Assembly (NCBI RefSeq): GCF_050436995.1
Contig: NC_134758.1
Coordinates: 11,643,597-11,707,596, forward strand
Length of the DNA: 64,000 nucleotides
Direction of reading: 5' to 3'
Source of the DNA: Anticarsia gemmatalis
Lineage: Eukaryota; Arthropoda; Insecta; Lepidoptera; Erebidae
Shown here: in pieces, positions 11,501-26,500 of the stretch
Layout of the letters: each line of letters opens with the position of its first letter
Position numbering within the stretch: the first letter of the stretch is position 1
The notes under the pieces: generated by a model
Told to the model about the DNA's origin: nothing
The model's database searches: none
Seen by the model: only the letters and a program-made list of their open reading frames with translations
Made by a program: the position numbers and the translations under genes

Positions 11501-14500
11501 AGATTTGTTTAGCATGGACGAATTAATAGATTCTATGCTATTCTTTAATTATCAAATATTAACCGAATACCGCGGTACCGTTCTCATTTATTTTGGGTAA
11601 AAAAAGATTTTGCAAAATTAGGCTACGTCTGAATTTGGGGGTCAACTGTTTCCATGTTTATTTTTACTAAAATTGTTTCAATGGTTCAGTCGTAAAGACT
11701 TAAAAAACAGACATGGAAATTATTATATTCTAATTATAGCTTATCATCAATTAAAAAGACTTATCACAATAACAGTACAATCTTAAGAATCTGACCTATA
11801 GCAATACACCAAGACAATCTAAACCAGTTATTATTATCTAATCGCCACATGTCCTCACACGCTAGCGGACACGTGAGGCGGCACTTGTATAAAACAAATA
11901 AACTAATATGAATTAATTAGTAGCGGTACTAACTCGTTAGGCCGGTTATGTGCGATATCTAGGAAGCTTTAGGAAGTTTATTGTGACTGCAAAATTACTG
12001 CTTCTTGATGAAAATTAAGCTGTTTTTTACTTGGAGTAATGCTTGGGCGTGTCTTGTCTATAAGATATACATTATATTTTTGTATATTTTTGTGTTTATG
12101 CTGTTGATATGCCAAAAAATAAGAAACCGGCCAAGTGCGAGTTCGACTCGGGCACCAAGGGCTCCATGCCATTGTCAGAGTACACTCAAATATTTGTTTT
12201 CTGCTGTGTTTGAATTAGTTGTTATAAAATTTGTGGTTCATAAGATACTGCCCGGTGACAGACAGACAGACAGCGAAATCTTAGTTTACAGGCTAACTAA
12301 GCCCCGGTTTCTTAGCTGTAGTTTATCAATTCAATCGCGTTTAAACTCATATAAAAAAATGGCATTGACTAGATAAAATACCGCTTAATGTACCTCAGAA
12401 ACCGGACATTAGTGGAAGATAATAATGAAATAATAAATGTAAAGTAACTTTTCTCCTCATATAATTAACCGGAATCATCGCTTTCTTAAACTCGTATCGA
12501 AGGCCAAGACCAAAATTACTAGATTTACTAGGAATTAAAATACTAATATATGATAGCTCCTTATATGTAAGGAGTAGGTACTTACTTTGTAGAATGAGTC
12601 CATACTGACGATGGTGACCCATGGTATGTTCAGAGATTCTATGATTTTCGCCGCGACTGTTGTCTTGCCCGACGCACTCGCACCGCATATACCTGGCAAC
12701 AAAAACATAAAACATTATAACTTACTCTAAAATAGGCAAAAAACTGTTTTTAAATATGCGAAATATGGTATGACTTCGAGAACTGTTCCCAAAGGAATGC
12801 AAAGTTCCAAACTTGCCCTAAATTTTTTCCATGAATTCTAGAATTCTACGCATAAACTGCGTAGAATTCTAGTATTCCGAGAAAAGACCTGTAAGTACTT
12901 ACACGAATACCTACTTCTAAGAAAAAATTGTATGTGTTTCAGAAATCTGCCTTTATGTTTTAACTGCTGACTCGCGCAACTTCGCTTGCGTCCCATAAGA
13001 GAATGGGTCAAAATTTTCCCCGTTTTTGTAACATTTTTTACTGGTACTCTGCCCCTATTGGTCGTAGCGTGATGATACATAGCCTATAGCCTTCCTCGAT
13101 AAATGGCCTATCTAACACAGATAGAATTTTTCAAATCGGACCAGTAGTTCCTGTGATTAACGCGTTAAACAAACAAACAAATAAACTCTTCAGCTTTATA
13201 ATATTAGCAAGTATGGCTAAGTAGAAGGTAATTAGTTAACGAAGAATAAATATAGCATTTGAATGGCAGGAAAATCTTAGTAATACGTTACTTATAGCCG
13301 TAACACGAAACTGATTGGGAAACAATGACTTGTTTAAACTTGATTGTTATATCAATATAAACATCGTTTATTTTTACTGTTCAATTGTTCATTTATATTT
13401 AGTAATACATATTACAGATTACTCTTGAAATCTTCTTAACAGTCTTTGAGACTTCATAAGCATTTCAGTTACTAATTCGACTTCGCGAAAAAGAAAATAC
13501 ATTTTACATCCACTCTAATATTATAAATGCGAAAGTAACTCTGTCTGTCTGTCTGTTACTCAATCACGCCTAAACTACTGAACCAATTAGCATGAAATTT
13601 GATAAGGAGATATTTTGATACCCGAGAAACGACATAGGCTACTTTTTACCCCGGGAAAATGACGCGTTCCCATGGGAAAATTCAGGTGGCGGACGAAGTC
13701 GCGGGTAAAAGCTAGTACTTCATATATCTATATGAATGTAAACGTATATAAGTATGTAAACTGTATATTAAACACGGATCTCTAATAAAATCAAACTTCA
13801 TTTATGTTGCTACTCAAGAGCGAGGTATAATACTTTTGTATTGCAAGACTTTTAAAAAAATATTGGTTGGAAGACTTCTTCACGATGCTTTGTGGCTTAA
13901 ACGAAACAGTAAAGGCATGCTTTAATTATTTTGTTCGTGCCGAATACGCTTTATGTTTGTATGTAGCTATGAGCTTAAAAAGTTCACGGTTTGTAACCAA
14001 TTATCTATATTGAAATAACTGTACAAACTTGATTGCAGACAAAACATCGTAGCCTTCGTCATATATTTAAGAACACGGCGATATTATCAATAATTGAGCA
14101 AGGTTAACGGCTGAAACTGTGGGTCGACGTTTTAAAATCAATACTATTCACACAAACATATTAATAATAGATTTGAATTAATGGAAAAGAGACCACTTTT
14201 CGAATTCTTAGAAAGCTTGCAGAAATGGCTGCAAAATTTTAGATTAAACTTCGCGGATATGTATTGAAAATTGTTATTGCATATCACTCTATGAACACTT
14301 AATGTAATTGAATTTAACTTGAACTTAAGGCTTCAAAATTGAGCATAATATGATCACACTAAACGATATATCAATGACTAAACTTCAATCTTTATTCCTT
14401 CTTTAAAATGATTTTTTAATGATTGTAACTAATCGCGTTCTCTGGTCTCTGCATACCCCTATGGTAAGAAGGCGTAATTTTGTGTATGTATTCAATCTAT

Positions 14501-17500
14501 ACCACCTGTGTGCCTGTAGGCTCAAGAAAAATGCTAAAGTAGGTACTACACTGATAATAGCCCCCTATACACACACAATATCGCGCATGAAACAACAATC
14601 GCGAGTAAAAGAGCGTGCGTAATCCTGTTCGCTCCTAAGAACGCGCAATAGAGCGTGTGTGTAAAGGCGGCAAATGGCCACATGGTTACTCACCTATAAG
14701 GAAAGGTTCGACCTCCTGCCCGCCGGTGCAGTTGTACCAGGGCGGTCTGCCGGCCGTGTAGATGGTTCGTCTGTCCGCGTGCAGTATGCTTTCTGCCGTG
14801 GTCCTCTTGTTGGGCTGGGACATCGATGTGGTGCGGACCCGGCGTGCTCGGGGCGACTTTAGGATGTTCGAGCCTGGGGAAGAAAGAAAGAACTATTTCA
14901 TATAGGAAAAATATACAAATAACTGCCACGATTGGTGATCGATAGACGATGTTTTGATGGAATTGCATCGACCGTGGTGCAATTCGATCGAAACGTTGGG
15001 TAAACGAGTAAGGTATCCTAAACTTTTTTCAATCGCGTTTTAGAACCGTTGCATGTGTACAAGGTGTGAGAGTTTAAAATTGTTAATAGATAGACTGACA
15101 GAGAAGTCTCAGTAATAAGGTCTTGTGTTTACCATTTAGGTATGGAGCCCTCATAAAGAGCATGTAAGGTGAACCCTAACAAGAGCAACTAAAGCATATT
15201 TTAGCTTAAACGTCAGCAAAGGAATGTATGTGTACAAGTCGCGATAGTTTCGATTCTCAGTTCTTCAGTTTTTGTTAAATAAGTATAATCTTTTGAACGC
15301 TTATCATGTGCAAGGCCATATATTAAACAAAAATGCATCCATATTGCATGCATATTGGCCTTTCAATTAGGGTATTATTTTCCTGTTTACGTGCATCACC
15401 ATTTAAACCTAAATTAAATAATTAATTGCATTACATTGGAAGTTTCTAACATCATCAAAGTAAAATACTATCGTAATTTCTCATATTCTACGGTATTTAC
15501 GTCTCAATTTAACGGCTCATTAAAATAGTTTCTTATCCGTGAAATATTTTTCACTTTTGCTACACTTTTTCTTACGATTCCGTACTATTTTCGAGATCCA
15601 TAATCAATCACTCCGTTTGACTGTACTATATATAAACCGCGGCTCGCAAAAACTCATTACTTACGTCAAAACACACTAAAATATAACGTATATGATAAAA
15701 GAAAAGTACAAATTGCCATAAAAGTAAAATGACTTAAGCCTTTTCTGAATTGAGTGACAATTGCTGAAGGAAAACATCGCGTGTTAATTTTAAGAAGGGC
15801 GTAAGATGATGTCTATACAAGGACATTTACGACTTTTTGTCACTGCAGTGTGCAATTCAGTTAGCATGTGATGTTGATTATGTATTGTCATGTACTTAGT
15901 ACACGTGACAGGAAACTAATGTAATGTATTTACGCGTTGAGAAAATTATTTGCTTCATAAAGGCACTCTACATAGATCGTTAAGCACCTTGGGCGAGGAC
16001 ACTTATTAGATGGGTGACCGTCATTAATATTCGAGCTGTACATCTCAAGTCGGTTCCGGTTTTTGACTATAAAGAAAATAGGCATCAAGTCATGTCAAAG
16101 GTCTTATAAATGTGCCATAAACAAAATTGACTTTAGATCAACACGAAAAGAAAAACAAAAATATAGTCATGTATTACAAATTATACTGCTAATCATGGTT
16201 GTCAGATCGAATATACAGATAAAATATAAATAAAACTGAGTCATGTTACAATGCAAAATATTATAAAAGTTATCTTCGTACTCCCCGAAAAAAACAATGC
16301 AACATGTGTCATCTTTCCAAGAAACTGTATGTATTCTAGGGAAGAATTTTTTTTAAAAAGAAACTAATGAATTTGAATCAAGGATATAAACGATAGGATC
16401 TAAGGAAACGTTTTCTTACGAACGTTAATAAGAAACCTATCTCCATCTCACTTCAAAGGCTTTATAAGCCTTTGAGAGAGAAAGAGAGAGGATGAACATT
16501 TAGTGCAAAAGTACTCACTGCACCGTTGACGTCAGCTGTCAGGGCCATGACCCATAACTAGAAACACTACTACTTTTTAAGTCATGCACCAATTTTGATG
16601 CAGCATTTTCTGCTTGGAAGCCGCAAAAATTAAATTTTCTTTACATATAAAATTATAATTCATAAAAATTTACTCACATTGAGGATTATCACGTCAAAAA
16701 ATTTACAAATGGTTCTTACCGACTTTGCAATGTCAATTTTAAAAAAATACAGGTCCTTTTACTATCCAAGATCATGGGCCCCTCGCTTATCTTATAGATA
16801 ATTGATGAATAAACTGTTTGATAGATAAAATGACCAGAGAAAAACACTATGGAAAATGTACTGTTTTACTATCAAAGAGCAAGGGCTACTTGCTATTTAT
16901 AAGTGGCAAATAACCTATTCGATAATGACATCAAAAAGTAATTCACTATCAAAATTACACATGATAAATTATCCAATACTTATTTATAGAAATGGAGAAA
17001 CCGGTTAACGAAGAAATCTCGGGGGTTATTCAAATTTTGTTAACCGGCTTAGAAAAAAGGTAATGTTTATCAAGCACTGCTGTAGTCAACATCTGTTGGT
17101 AAACTAAATGCTATTACCGAATAACTCACGATGAAATACGTCTCGTTATAGCTGGCGGCCATTTTTTATTCACGGTCAATGTCGTTGAATTACGCGTGAA
17201 GGTTGATTTGTTTGTTTATACGCTCTCTGAGTAAGTTCAATGGATGGAACGTGAACTGTGGTACCGGGTTCCATTTCCGGATAAATCAGATTTGCCGACT
17301 AAAAAGAGTGGCCAGGAGTTTCTTGCAAGCTCTTTTCATTTTCATTTCCCTACCTTCCGAACTGGCAGTAAATTCACTCTCTGTATCATTGACTTTCATA
17401 AGTGTCAGCATTTGACCTAAATGAAAATCGATTATTTTACTGATTTTAGGAATCTCATCGCTAGCTTTGAATTTTGTTAGAACTATCATTTGGCCAGTTT

Positions 17501-20500
17501 TAGTGCTGCTATGATCCATGAGGTTCATGAACCTCCATTGTATCTCTATTAGTACCTATGCTTACAGCAGCAATTCATCAAAATAATAGACATTTTTAGT
17601 TTTCCTTTCCCGAGAGCAACGTGAAGGTTTTCAAAGCAGGTTTATCAAAGTCACAATAGACTGGTGCTACATGAAACAGTTACAGCGTTATAGATTGTAA
17701 CGGCACCTACTTTCAAATAGGCTATGTATAGGCTTCTTTGGGGCCAATAGCTATGAATACACACTGTAGTGGCAACAATTTTAGCATACATACCTATTTA
17801 ATGTGTTTGTAAAGTTAGTTCCTAGTTCTTGGATACATTTGATAGGTATTTGTTAAGAAGTGTTCTTTAGCCACGTAGATATGAAGGCAAAATGAAAAAT
17901 GGTCACTTAACGCCCTTCTCTTAATTTTTTGGTCCATGAGATCTTTGGCTGAAAACCATAAGTTGGCTCTTAAAATGCAGCCTAAAGAATATCCAACACA
18001 TACACTCGTATAATTACCGTTTAGCCACCTTATCTAACTATCAAGATCCCAATTATTTAAACCTATGGAAGCACCGTCTGAATATGGAGAAAATGTTCGT
18101 AATAACCGAAAGGCGCATTTTTTATACTAATTTTGATTTTACATAGAAATAAAGTCCAGATATTCTGATGTAAGCAAATTCTCCGTTAAATAAATCTTGT
18201 ATTTGAATACAAAAGTGGTGTTTAACGAACTGTAGGGTTATTTCCTTAATCAAGTAGTTTAGTGAACGTTGGCGGCGGTCCAACACAGACAAAGACGATC
18301 ATTCTTAGAAATGCGGATGCAGCAGGTAGGGGTGACACGGAAAATACTAGGAAAAAGTTCATTAAGGAAAACTTGCAATTTTTTGCGCTAATACATTAGC
18401 AGGATATTTTTCAGAGACGCATTTGATTGGATGAATGAAAAGCTTAGCTCGATAGTAGAAGATAAACCTATTAAAGAAAGGTTAAAGAGTTTTAAAGCTT
18501 TGTTTTAAAATGGTCCACAGTGATTTTAGCACAACTATTTCGAAATTTTGTTTCATACGGTTCCACAGATTATATTTCAGTTTCATTATTTTATGATTTC
18601 ATCATAATGTAAAGAACTGTAATAAAAAACATGTAAAAAGGTAAATTTTCAAGTATATGTATTTTTCCTTCAACACAACGTTTGATAGAGCAATGCAACT
18701 AAGCAGTAATTTCAGTAGCAGCCCTAAGAATAACTAGTTCAGCATACAATGCTGATAAATTAGCGTTATGGTGTAATTAAATAGACGCATTGTTGTACAC
18801 TCGTTAACATCCCAGCGCTGGACATAACCTAAGCACATAAATTATACAACTGGAGACAGACAATTGTTAATAAATTGACCGACATAAGCAAACCGTGAAA
18901 TTTCAAGTACGACTATTAACTTCTGAGAATTTACTTAGAAACCTTTCAAAATGCATTTCTAGAGTTGGCTACAGAATGAAGTATTTAAACTAAAAGATGC
19001 AAAGGAATGCCCATAATATTTATATATACTCGTAATGTTTCTAAGCTTACTCATTATTTTATTATAACCTGTTCGATGCATCTATTTCCTCTAAAAGTTG
19101 TGTATGACATCTTTTCTTGGTTTGGAGAAAGCATCGTATTATAATATATTATCTTAAAGTAACATTGTAAGAATTGGGAATCCACTTGTATAAAACTTTA
19201 TCTTTCATCACAAGTGATTCAAATTATCAAATAATTTAAGTAAAATTATCACCTAGCATTTTTGGACCCATTTATAGCACGACTTTTTCCGAAACGATCA
19301 AAATATACATGATTACATGACGATTTCAATTACTTTGTACGAAGTTTACGGAATAAAGAATATTTTTAATTTAAATACTCTTATCCGTAGATTTATCGAA
19401 ATTCATCGAATTAAATTGACAAAATTGTCCGTAAGATATACGATACATCAATATGCACATGCACACCTATCAATCAATATAACTAGCAATAACTTCAATA
19501 ACAATTGATTAGGAACATAATTGCATTAGTGTATTATCAGTACCGACTGAGTGATAACGATCCATCTTTATACAAATCAGTGCGGTGTGTAGATAACGGA
19601 CATATTATTATTGTCTTTGTTTACGATATGTGAAGGAAATATGACTCACAGGTAATGTATTTTCGGTAATGATATAAAATGTGGATACGTTTTTAGGACA
19701 TTTTCACCTGATAGTATCAAAATAACTGTAAAGAAACATTGTTTTTAGAAGGAAAATCACTGAAATGATTGGACCGAATTTTATTATTCTTTATCTAATA
19801 GGATATAACAAGAACAAAGCCACAATAGGTACTTTTTCACTGAAAAATATTTGTTGTTAGACTGCTATAAATGAGGTTGTACATACGATAAAAAATTGTT
19901 AGATAGGAACTCCCTCTTAAAGCAATAATGGTAAACAGCCTTCTTAAAACTTTAGCGAATCTTTTCAGATTATAAAAGTCAAACCTTCATATATTCATAA
20001 AAATATGATATATGAAGTTGTGAAAGGCTTATAAAGTGTTTTGTTTCTTTCACTCCTTAGCGAAATGAGAAAGAGAAAACATATTATAGTAGCTCTTTAT
20101 CTAAAATAGGTTTATAGGCTTTATGAATAAGAGGGAAAGAATACAGGTTCATGTTAACCATCTTTTACCTCTTTTATTTCCTTTAAAAGGAAAGATACAG
20201 TATCATATAGTATTACGTACGTCATTGTAGCGTGACCTTTCAGTATAAAAATATCATCACAATTAGCTGAAACTAAATTACAACTGCGTTATCAAAATTC
20301 TTAGGTAATTGATATCTATATGAAAATATATTGTTTATTTGTTAATGTCGTATCTCTGTTATCTAAAACAATAAAAATATTAAAGTATTAGATTTGTTTG
20401 TGTTACCTTATCGCTTAATTAACAAAGATTTCTATTGGTAACTTCCTTGTTCTAGAATAGGATAAGAAATATGATAATTTATGTTCCCAAAGGCATCTTA

Positions 20501-23500
20501 TATCACTATTTGTTTTTTCACAGCAAATGGGTAAAATACTAAAAATAAGGGTGACCTTTGTAAAACAGATACGCTTTCAAATACATTTGTTCCTAGTGGA
20601 CATGGAATCCATGATACAAAATGCAGGAATAGTAAGGTGACGCACATTAAAAATCACTGCGCTATGGTTACTATTTTTAGTTGTTATCAAGCTTAAGATA
20701 CTTATTAAACATTTTTAAATCCGTTTATAACCAATTTTCGAGGTTATCTAAAAACTAGCAGGCTAGCGCGAATTCCTTTGGGTATAGTACAATTTTATCC
20801 CGTTGATTCCATTCCCGTGGTATTCTCCCATCGATCCCCAACAAAACTTGTTCCGACAATTACAAACATATGTATTAAAAAATGAATTATCCAACTTAGC
20901 TTAGTTGTTCAAAATCTATGAGCGTACAGTACCTACATACATAAAAAATGATTTATTTTTATTTATGTAGATTAGTATCAAGTGCATTTCGGCAGGTTAA
21001 GGATCTAAACCCTGGTTACCCATATATTCTGGTACAACGTTCCACCTTAAAAGTATTTTTCTAAATAAACGCAGAAGTCTAGCCTTACAGGCTCATTATA
21101 CCCATATTTAGGTCAACTTGTGCGGTCCCATGGACGTACTACTCGTATTACTAACGAAGCAATCAATCATAAGTGCCAACGAACGTTTTACGAAAGTCAC
21201 TCTTATACCAAAGGAATAAAGTTCAGAATTAAAAATGATTAGTTCAACAATACGGTGACCTCGTGTAATAAAAGTCGTCACATATGCAGTCTTATTTATA
21301 AACTTTCATAGTAAATATAGTCCAAGTGTTTTATAATTTCATTTGACAGAGTATGTTTTAATTGAAGATGTTTGTAAAAGGTTCGTCTGTATAATTTTAA
21401 ATTGTATCCGGTAGTACGAGAGGTATGATTGTTATTGAAAATCACGAGGTTTGATTCCGATTTTGATCTTTTAAGTCAAAGTAACACTACGGTTTTTCCT
21501 TTGAAATATAGATAGATACTTACTTCAACATCGATAAAAAAAGAATAGCACTGCCCAATCTAGAAATCGAACTTGAAACCTCATAGTGTTGATCATTGAC
21601 ATTGATTCAGCAACCACATAGACTAATATTTCACATGTAGATACGAAAATTTTATAGGATGAAATGGAAATGCCAACAGAATATGACCTCTAGCTACAGA
21701 CTAAAAGTAAAATATTTGATCCGTGGTAAAACTTCAACCAAATTAATATAATTTCGGCATCCACAATACTTATCTATGAATGAAATAAGTCACCCAAAGC
21801 CAATGACCCTTTCAGTATTGAAACCAAAACAAAAAAAAGACAACTACCGAAGAAAGTACAATATCAATATTTAAAAGCATTTGAAAAACAAATCACCCAG
21901 TAATAGAACGATCTAGTTAGGTGAGTGACCGCTACGTCAGCTGTTGTCAGTTCGTGTATTTAGGTTCTAAAACAAACGCGTTTCCTTTATTCATGAAATC
22001 GTAATTCACTGGTGAATTTTACACAGTTTTGTGTCGTCACGGTGGACTGAACGTGGGCCTCTTATAGGTTTTCGTTTAGTTACAATTTGTGAATATTAGG
22101 CTGAAATTCTGCCTGTATGTTATTAATGTAAAAATTTCTGAGTATGTTACAGATTAAGATGGAACTTTACAGTCATATATAGCTGAGAAATTAGAATAAC
22201 TCATTTTTCTAAAAACAAACACGAGCGTAACCGCCCTCTTAGTTATTAAGAATATAACTATCAATTGTTGGAATCATCTACAGGAGTACAGGAGTTTAAA
22301 CAGTTTTCAAGGGATACAAAGTGCAAACTCCCTAATGCACACTCTGCCAGCGTGGTGGACTTAAAGCCTAAGCTCCTCCTCTTTCTGGGAGGAGATCCTT
22401 GCCTAGCAATGGGACAGTAATGGGTTATATTATATTCTTATGGTTCTTAAGGAGAGAAAAACCAAAAAAAAATACAGAAAAAGAATGAACGACTGTAAGG
22501 CGGTACGAAGTTCGCCGGGTCAGCTAGTTAATGAGTATAACTTACCAGTGGAAGGTGGTCTGTAAGGGCGCACATTGGGCACGGTGGTGGGCGAGGCCGG
22601 CGCCCTGGTGGCGTACTCCTCATCGTCCAGGAACACCTGCTCGCTCAGCTCCAGCGCTAGTTCCGTGTCGCTGCACACACAACAACACACCTTAATATAA
22701 AGAACTTAGTAGTAAATATTGGGAAGGAAATAGGGACTTTATTTAACACTATCGACAATATGGAGAACTGATTACCAATTCAAGAGTATTTCGTAAAAAC
22801 TATTTCTGAAATCGCGCTGACAAGTCGATAGTACCGACTCAAGTTCGCGCTTGAATCGCTTTTTCTAATAAATGGCTTCGAAAAAGACTGCTTGTGTGAT
22901 AGATGATGGCTGCTTGAAAATTGAAGATTGAATGATGGATGTCAAAGGTGGTGAAGCAGAATGTGGTCTTAATAAAGAACAAATAAGTTTACAGTGGTGT
23001 AAGTACATCCAAGTGCTAATATTCTTTTTAGTTGGCTTTTAACTGTATTAAACAGTATTTGGCTATCTGTAACCTATATAAGTCGTGCACCCACTTATAT
23101 AAATAAATTTTCAGCAAATAAAGTCAACCATAAACGTACTCTTTTGCTGTACTTAAAAGTCTGTAACGCATAGTAGCTGTAAAATAAACAAATAATTATG
23201 AACTGGTGTTAAACGTCTTAAGTGAATGAGAAAGTCTTTTCTGCAAATATTTTAATCAGTGTCAAATGTGAAAATAAAGCTTCATATCTCTGAGGTTGAA
23301 CGATAAAAGCAACATGTAATTGTATACAATACTATCCGTGACCTAAAGACCTACATTTTATCGCGGAGATTTCTCCGGATTTCATACGAATACTGTTGCT
23401 ATGTTGAGTTCAATGATTGATTAACCCCTGGTTTCTGAGTACATTTAGCGATAGTTTATTTATTTAAAAGCGTTTTTTTTGTACAAGTTTAGCGCTATTG

Positions 23501-26500
23501 AATCGTTAAACTACCGCTAAATGTACTCAGAAACCGGGGGTAACTAAAACTACTTTTATAAGGCAAATATATGCATGAAGGGATTCTAGTCAGCATTGTT
23601 TCATCACTTCCTATGGGAAAAAGCCGTGTTTTTATGTGTGTTTGTATTGAACTAGTATCATGATTATCTTGAGTTATTGTGTTGACATTTTGCCAGGAGA
23701 CTGTTCTATTATGATAGACTTTAATTACAGTTTTTGCTATAAATTCTTGGGCGAATATTGAACCAGTCGTCTGTGTTTAAATATGGCGCTTAGAAAAAAA
23801 AACGTAGCTCTTCCATATAGCGAAACAGCTGTAAAGACGTTATAGTTTACTAGTATTAGTTACCTAACCCCTCCCTTATTACTGGAGGAGACTCTTGCCT
23901 AGCAGTGGGACAGCCATGGGGTTAATGATAAGTTCACTGAGTTTAAATACAATAGCTGTTGTTAGTAAGTTTTGTTGTGGCATATTTTGTGAGGCAGAAA
24001 GCTTGAAGCATTTTTTATCGCGAAATGTATAACAAAAAGATATCAAAAAGAGATTTACCCAAAGCCAAGATTGAAGGAAACAGAACTTTAATGCGATTTT
24101 CCTGTTAGGTGTCTGTGAATTGAATATGTGCGTGTAAGTGCCAAAAATTTTTTTCTAAAAGGTGATTCAGGTTAAAATGGTATTTATTTAGAATTGCAAG
24201 TTTGGTGCATTCGTGTAGTAGTGTTTGATTGGACTCGTGTGCTGAATAACAAATCTAAATGTCAATAGAATAATAAATATTATTACAGTAGGTAAATGTA
24301 TTAAGTATACAATTTTAGGCCACGAATAGTGCATTATTTGCCCATGTCTTATTTTTTATTTAACCCATTACTATGAGGGTATAGGGTATAGGCCTTGAGA
24401 CCACCACTCTTACCAAGTGCGGGCAATACTTGAGTAATTTGTAGTTTTTGTTTTTTTAGGATTAGTCTCTCATTATTAACATTATTACCTGTATGACAAT
24501 AAGTAGTAAACAATAGTATGGATGTGAATGAGGCACGGGAAGTTTTTAAGAATCGTACCAAGTGGCGTTCTTTGGTCTCTTCCTACCCTCTATAGGAAGA
24601 AAGGCGTAATTTGATGTATGCATGTAGGTAATAACTTTAAATTCGTAAACTTATCACAAACATTCGAAATAAAACAACATGAAAATTCCCAAAGACGTGA
24701 TATCTTTTTCACAAACATTAAAAATCACTTACATAAAAAGTAAATTACCTGATTAAGTAAGGTGCTAAGTTAAAACGAACTTTATCTACTAAACTATAAA
24801 GTCTATTATCAATTGACGTCATAACTAAAGCCTTTTAAACCGTATGTTTACATTTAACTGAGTTATTGCAAGCTGTTTGGTGGTTATCACTGTTATCAGT
24901 GCTTATCAGCGCTTATCAGTGATGGTAAAACACATTGTTATCTTAGCTGTTATGCCTGATATGAGGGGTGTGTCTGTTTGGTATATAACATGGAAAGTGT
25001 TTTAATTGTGAAGTAATGGGTTAGAGAGAGAAAGCACATATTTATATATAATTACTAGCTGACCCGGCAGACGTTGCTGGGCCATATAAAAAAAATGTGT
25101 CACTTAGGTGTATGAAAAATAGATGTTGGCCGATTCTCAGACCTACTCAATATGCTCACAAAATTTCATGAGAATCGGTCAAGCCGTTTCGGAGGAGTAC
25201 GGTAACGAAAACTGTGACGCGAGAATTTTATATATTAGAAAATAAATGTAGGTCTAGCGAAGTGCGGTTCAAATTAGATGCAAAAAAACAATATCCTAGA
25301 TCAATAAAAAATACATAATACTTGAATAACACTACAGAGTAGGTATTTATTTCGACAAATATACGAAAAATCATTGAATATTTTAACTCTGAATTACAAA
25401 GAGAGGCTCATCTAGTTTAAGAATACAGCCTTAGACGACGTAGTTACTTCTTCGTTATGTAAATAAATAAAACATAATTAGCGGAATGTTTTTGTTAGAA
25501 ACTTATGCGTATTCATAAACCGTGATATGATATTTAAATACCATACTATATTCAACCTAGAAATACTCTCGAAACAGGTGATAACAAGAATGCAAATAGG
25601 TACATACACTTATCGCGAGAGTTTCCTGCTATTTCACGCATATTATAATATTTAGTGTTGCACTTGATAATTTAAATACATCTGCAAACCTACGTCGCAA
25701 TAAAAAATATTTTATTGATTTTGTACGCCAAGGAAAGCCTAGTCAATGTTCTTTAGGCAAAGGAAGAAAGCAAGTTTAAAAACTAAACCCTGTCGATAAC
25801 TAACCACAGAAATACAAATTATTTTGTACAAAAAAAAAACAAAACAAGGAAATTAATCTAAGATAGGTACGTTCTTTCCAATTAATATTGTCTGATCAGG
25901 ATCATATTTAGATAGAAAATACGGGAAGCGCCAGTGTTCAAATAGAAAAACAATCGTCAAAATTGATTTAATTTTGAACAAAGAAAAAACAGACAAATTG
26001 CGAACCTCATCTGACCTCATCCGTTAACCACAAAGACGGGTATTCCCAATAAGCACGGGTTTTTACAACGCACCACAGCTATTCTAATCTCTTATACATC
26101 CACACATATCTACTACAGATCTTTTCAAAACTGAACACGTGTCCTCACTCTGTAAGGAATATTTACACAAAACAGATAGTGGTTGAACTGAACTGTTGAA
26201 GTTCTATTCAAATAGTAGCAGAGTGCAGGTTGCCAGACTGTATTGATCTTGTAGCGACCAAGACGGCTGAGTATTTATAATATACCTAGTTTTACTCTAT
26301 CCCGAAGTGATGCATAGGAATTTTGTCTGATATTATATGGAAGTGAGGTATTTTGCCTGTGAAAACTTGACGTTTCGGCGTAGGGAAGTGTGTGACGGTA
26401 TATGGAAATATAAAAATATTAGGGTAGATAAACATTTGTTTTCTCTAAAAATTAAGGAGAAGATTAAGTATTCTGTCACTGTCCAGGCAGACCACTTGCG

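Larger units (their letters stand above)
14874..22545 (-). other. UCKL1 intron 2
   Basis: 7672 bp. It holds a 'CGATCGAAAC' repeat (14958-15065), a LINE-like repeat at 17305-17412, a repeat at 22341-22427 and a CTAG-ended fragment at 22491-22530. Otherwise AT-rich sequence with no exon I can support. Confidence 0.6.

Noticed and set aside
12005..12376. 123-residue plus-strand frame
   Set aside because: It spans a dispersed repeat and part of a MITE in UCKL1 intron 4; no domain, and poor composition for a protein.
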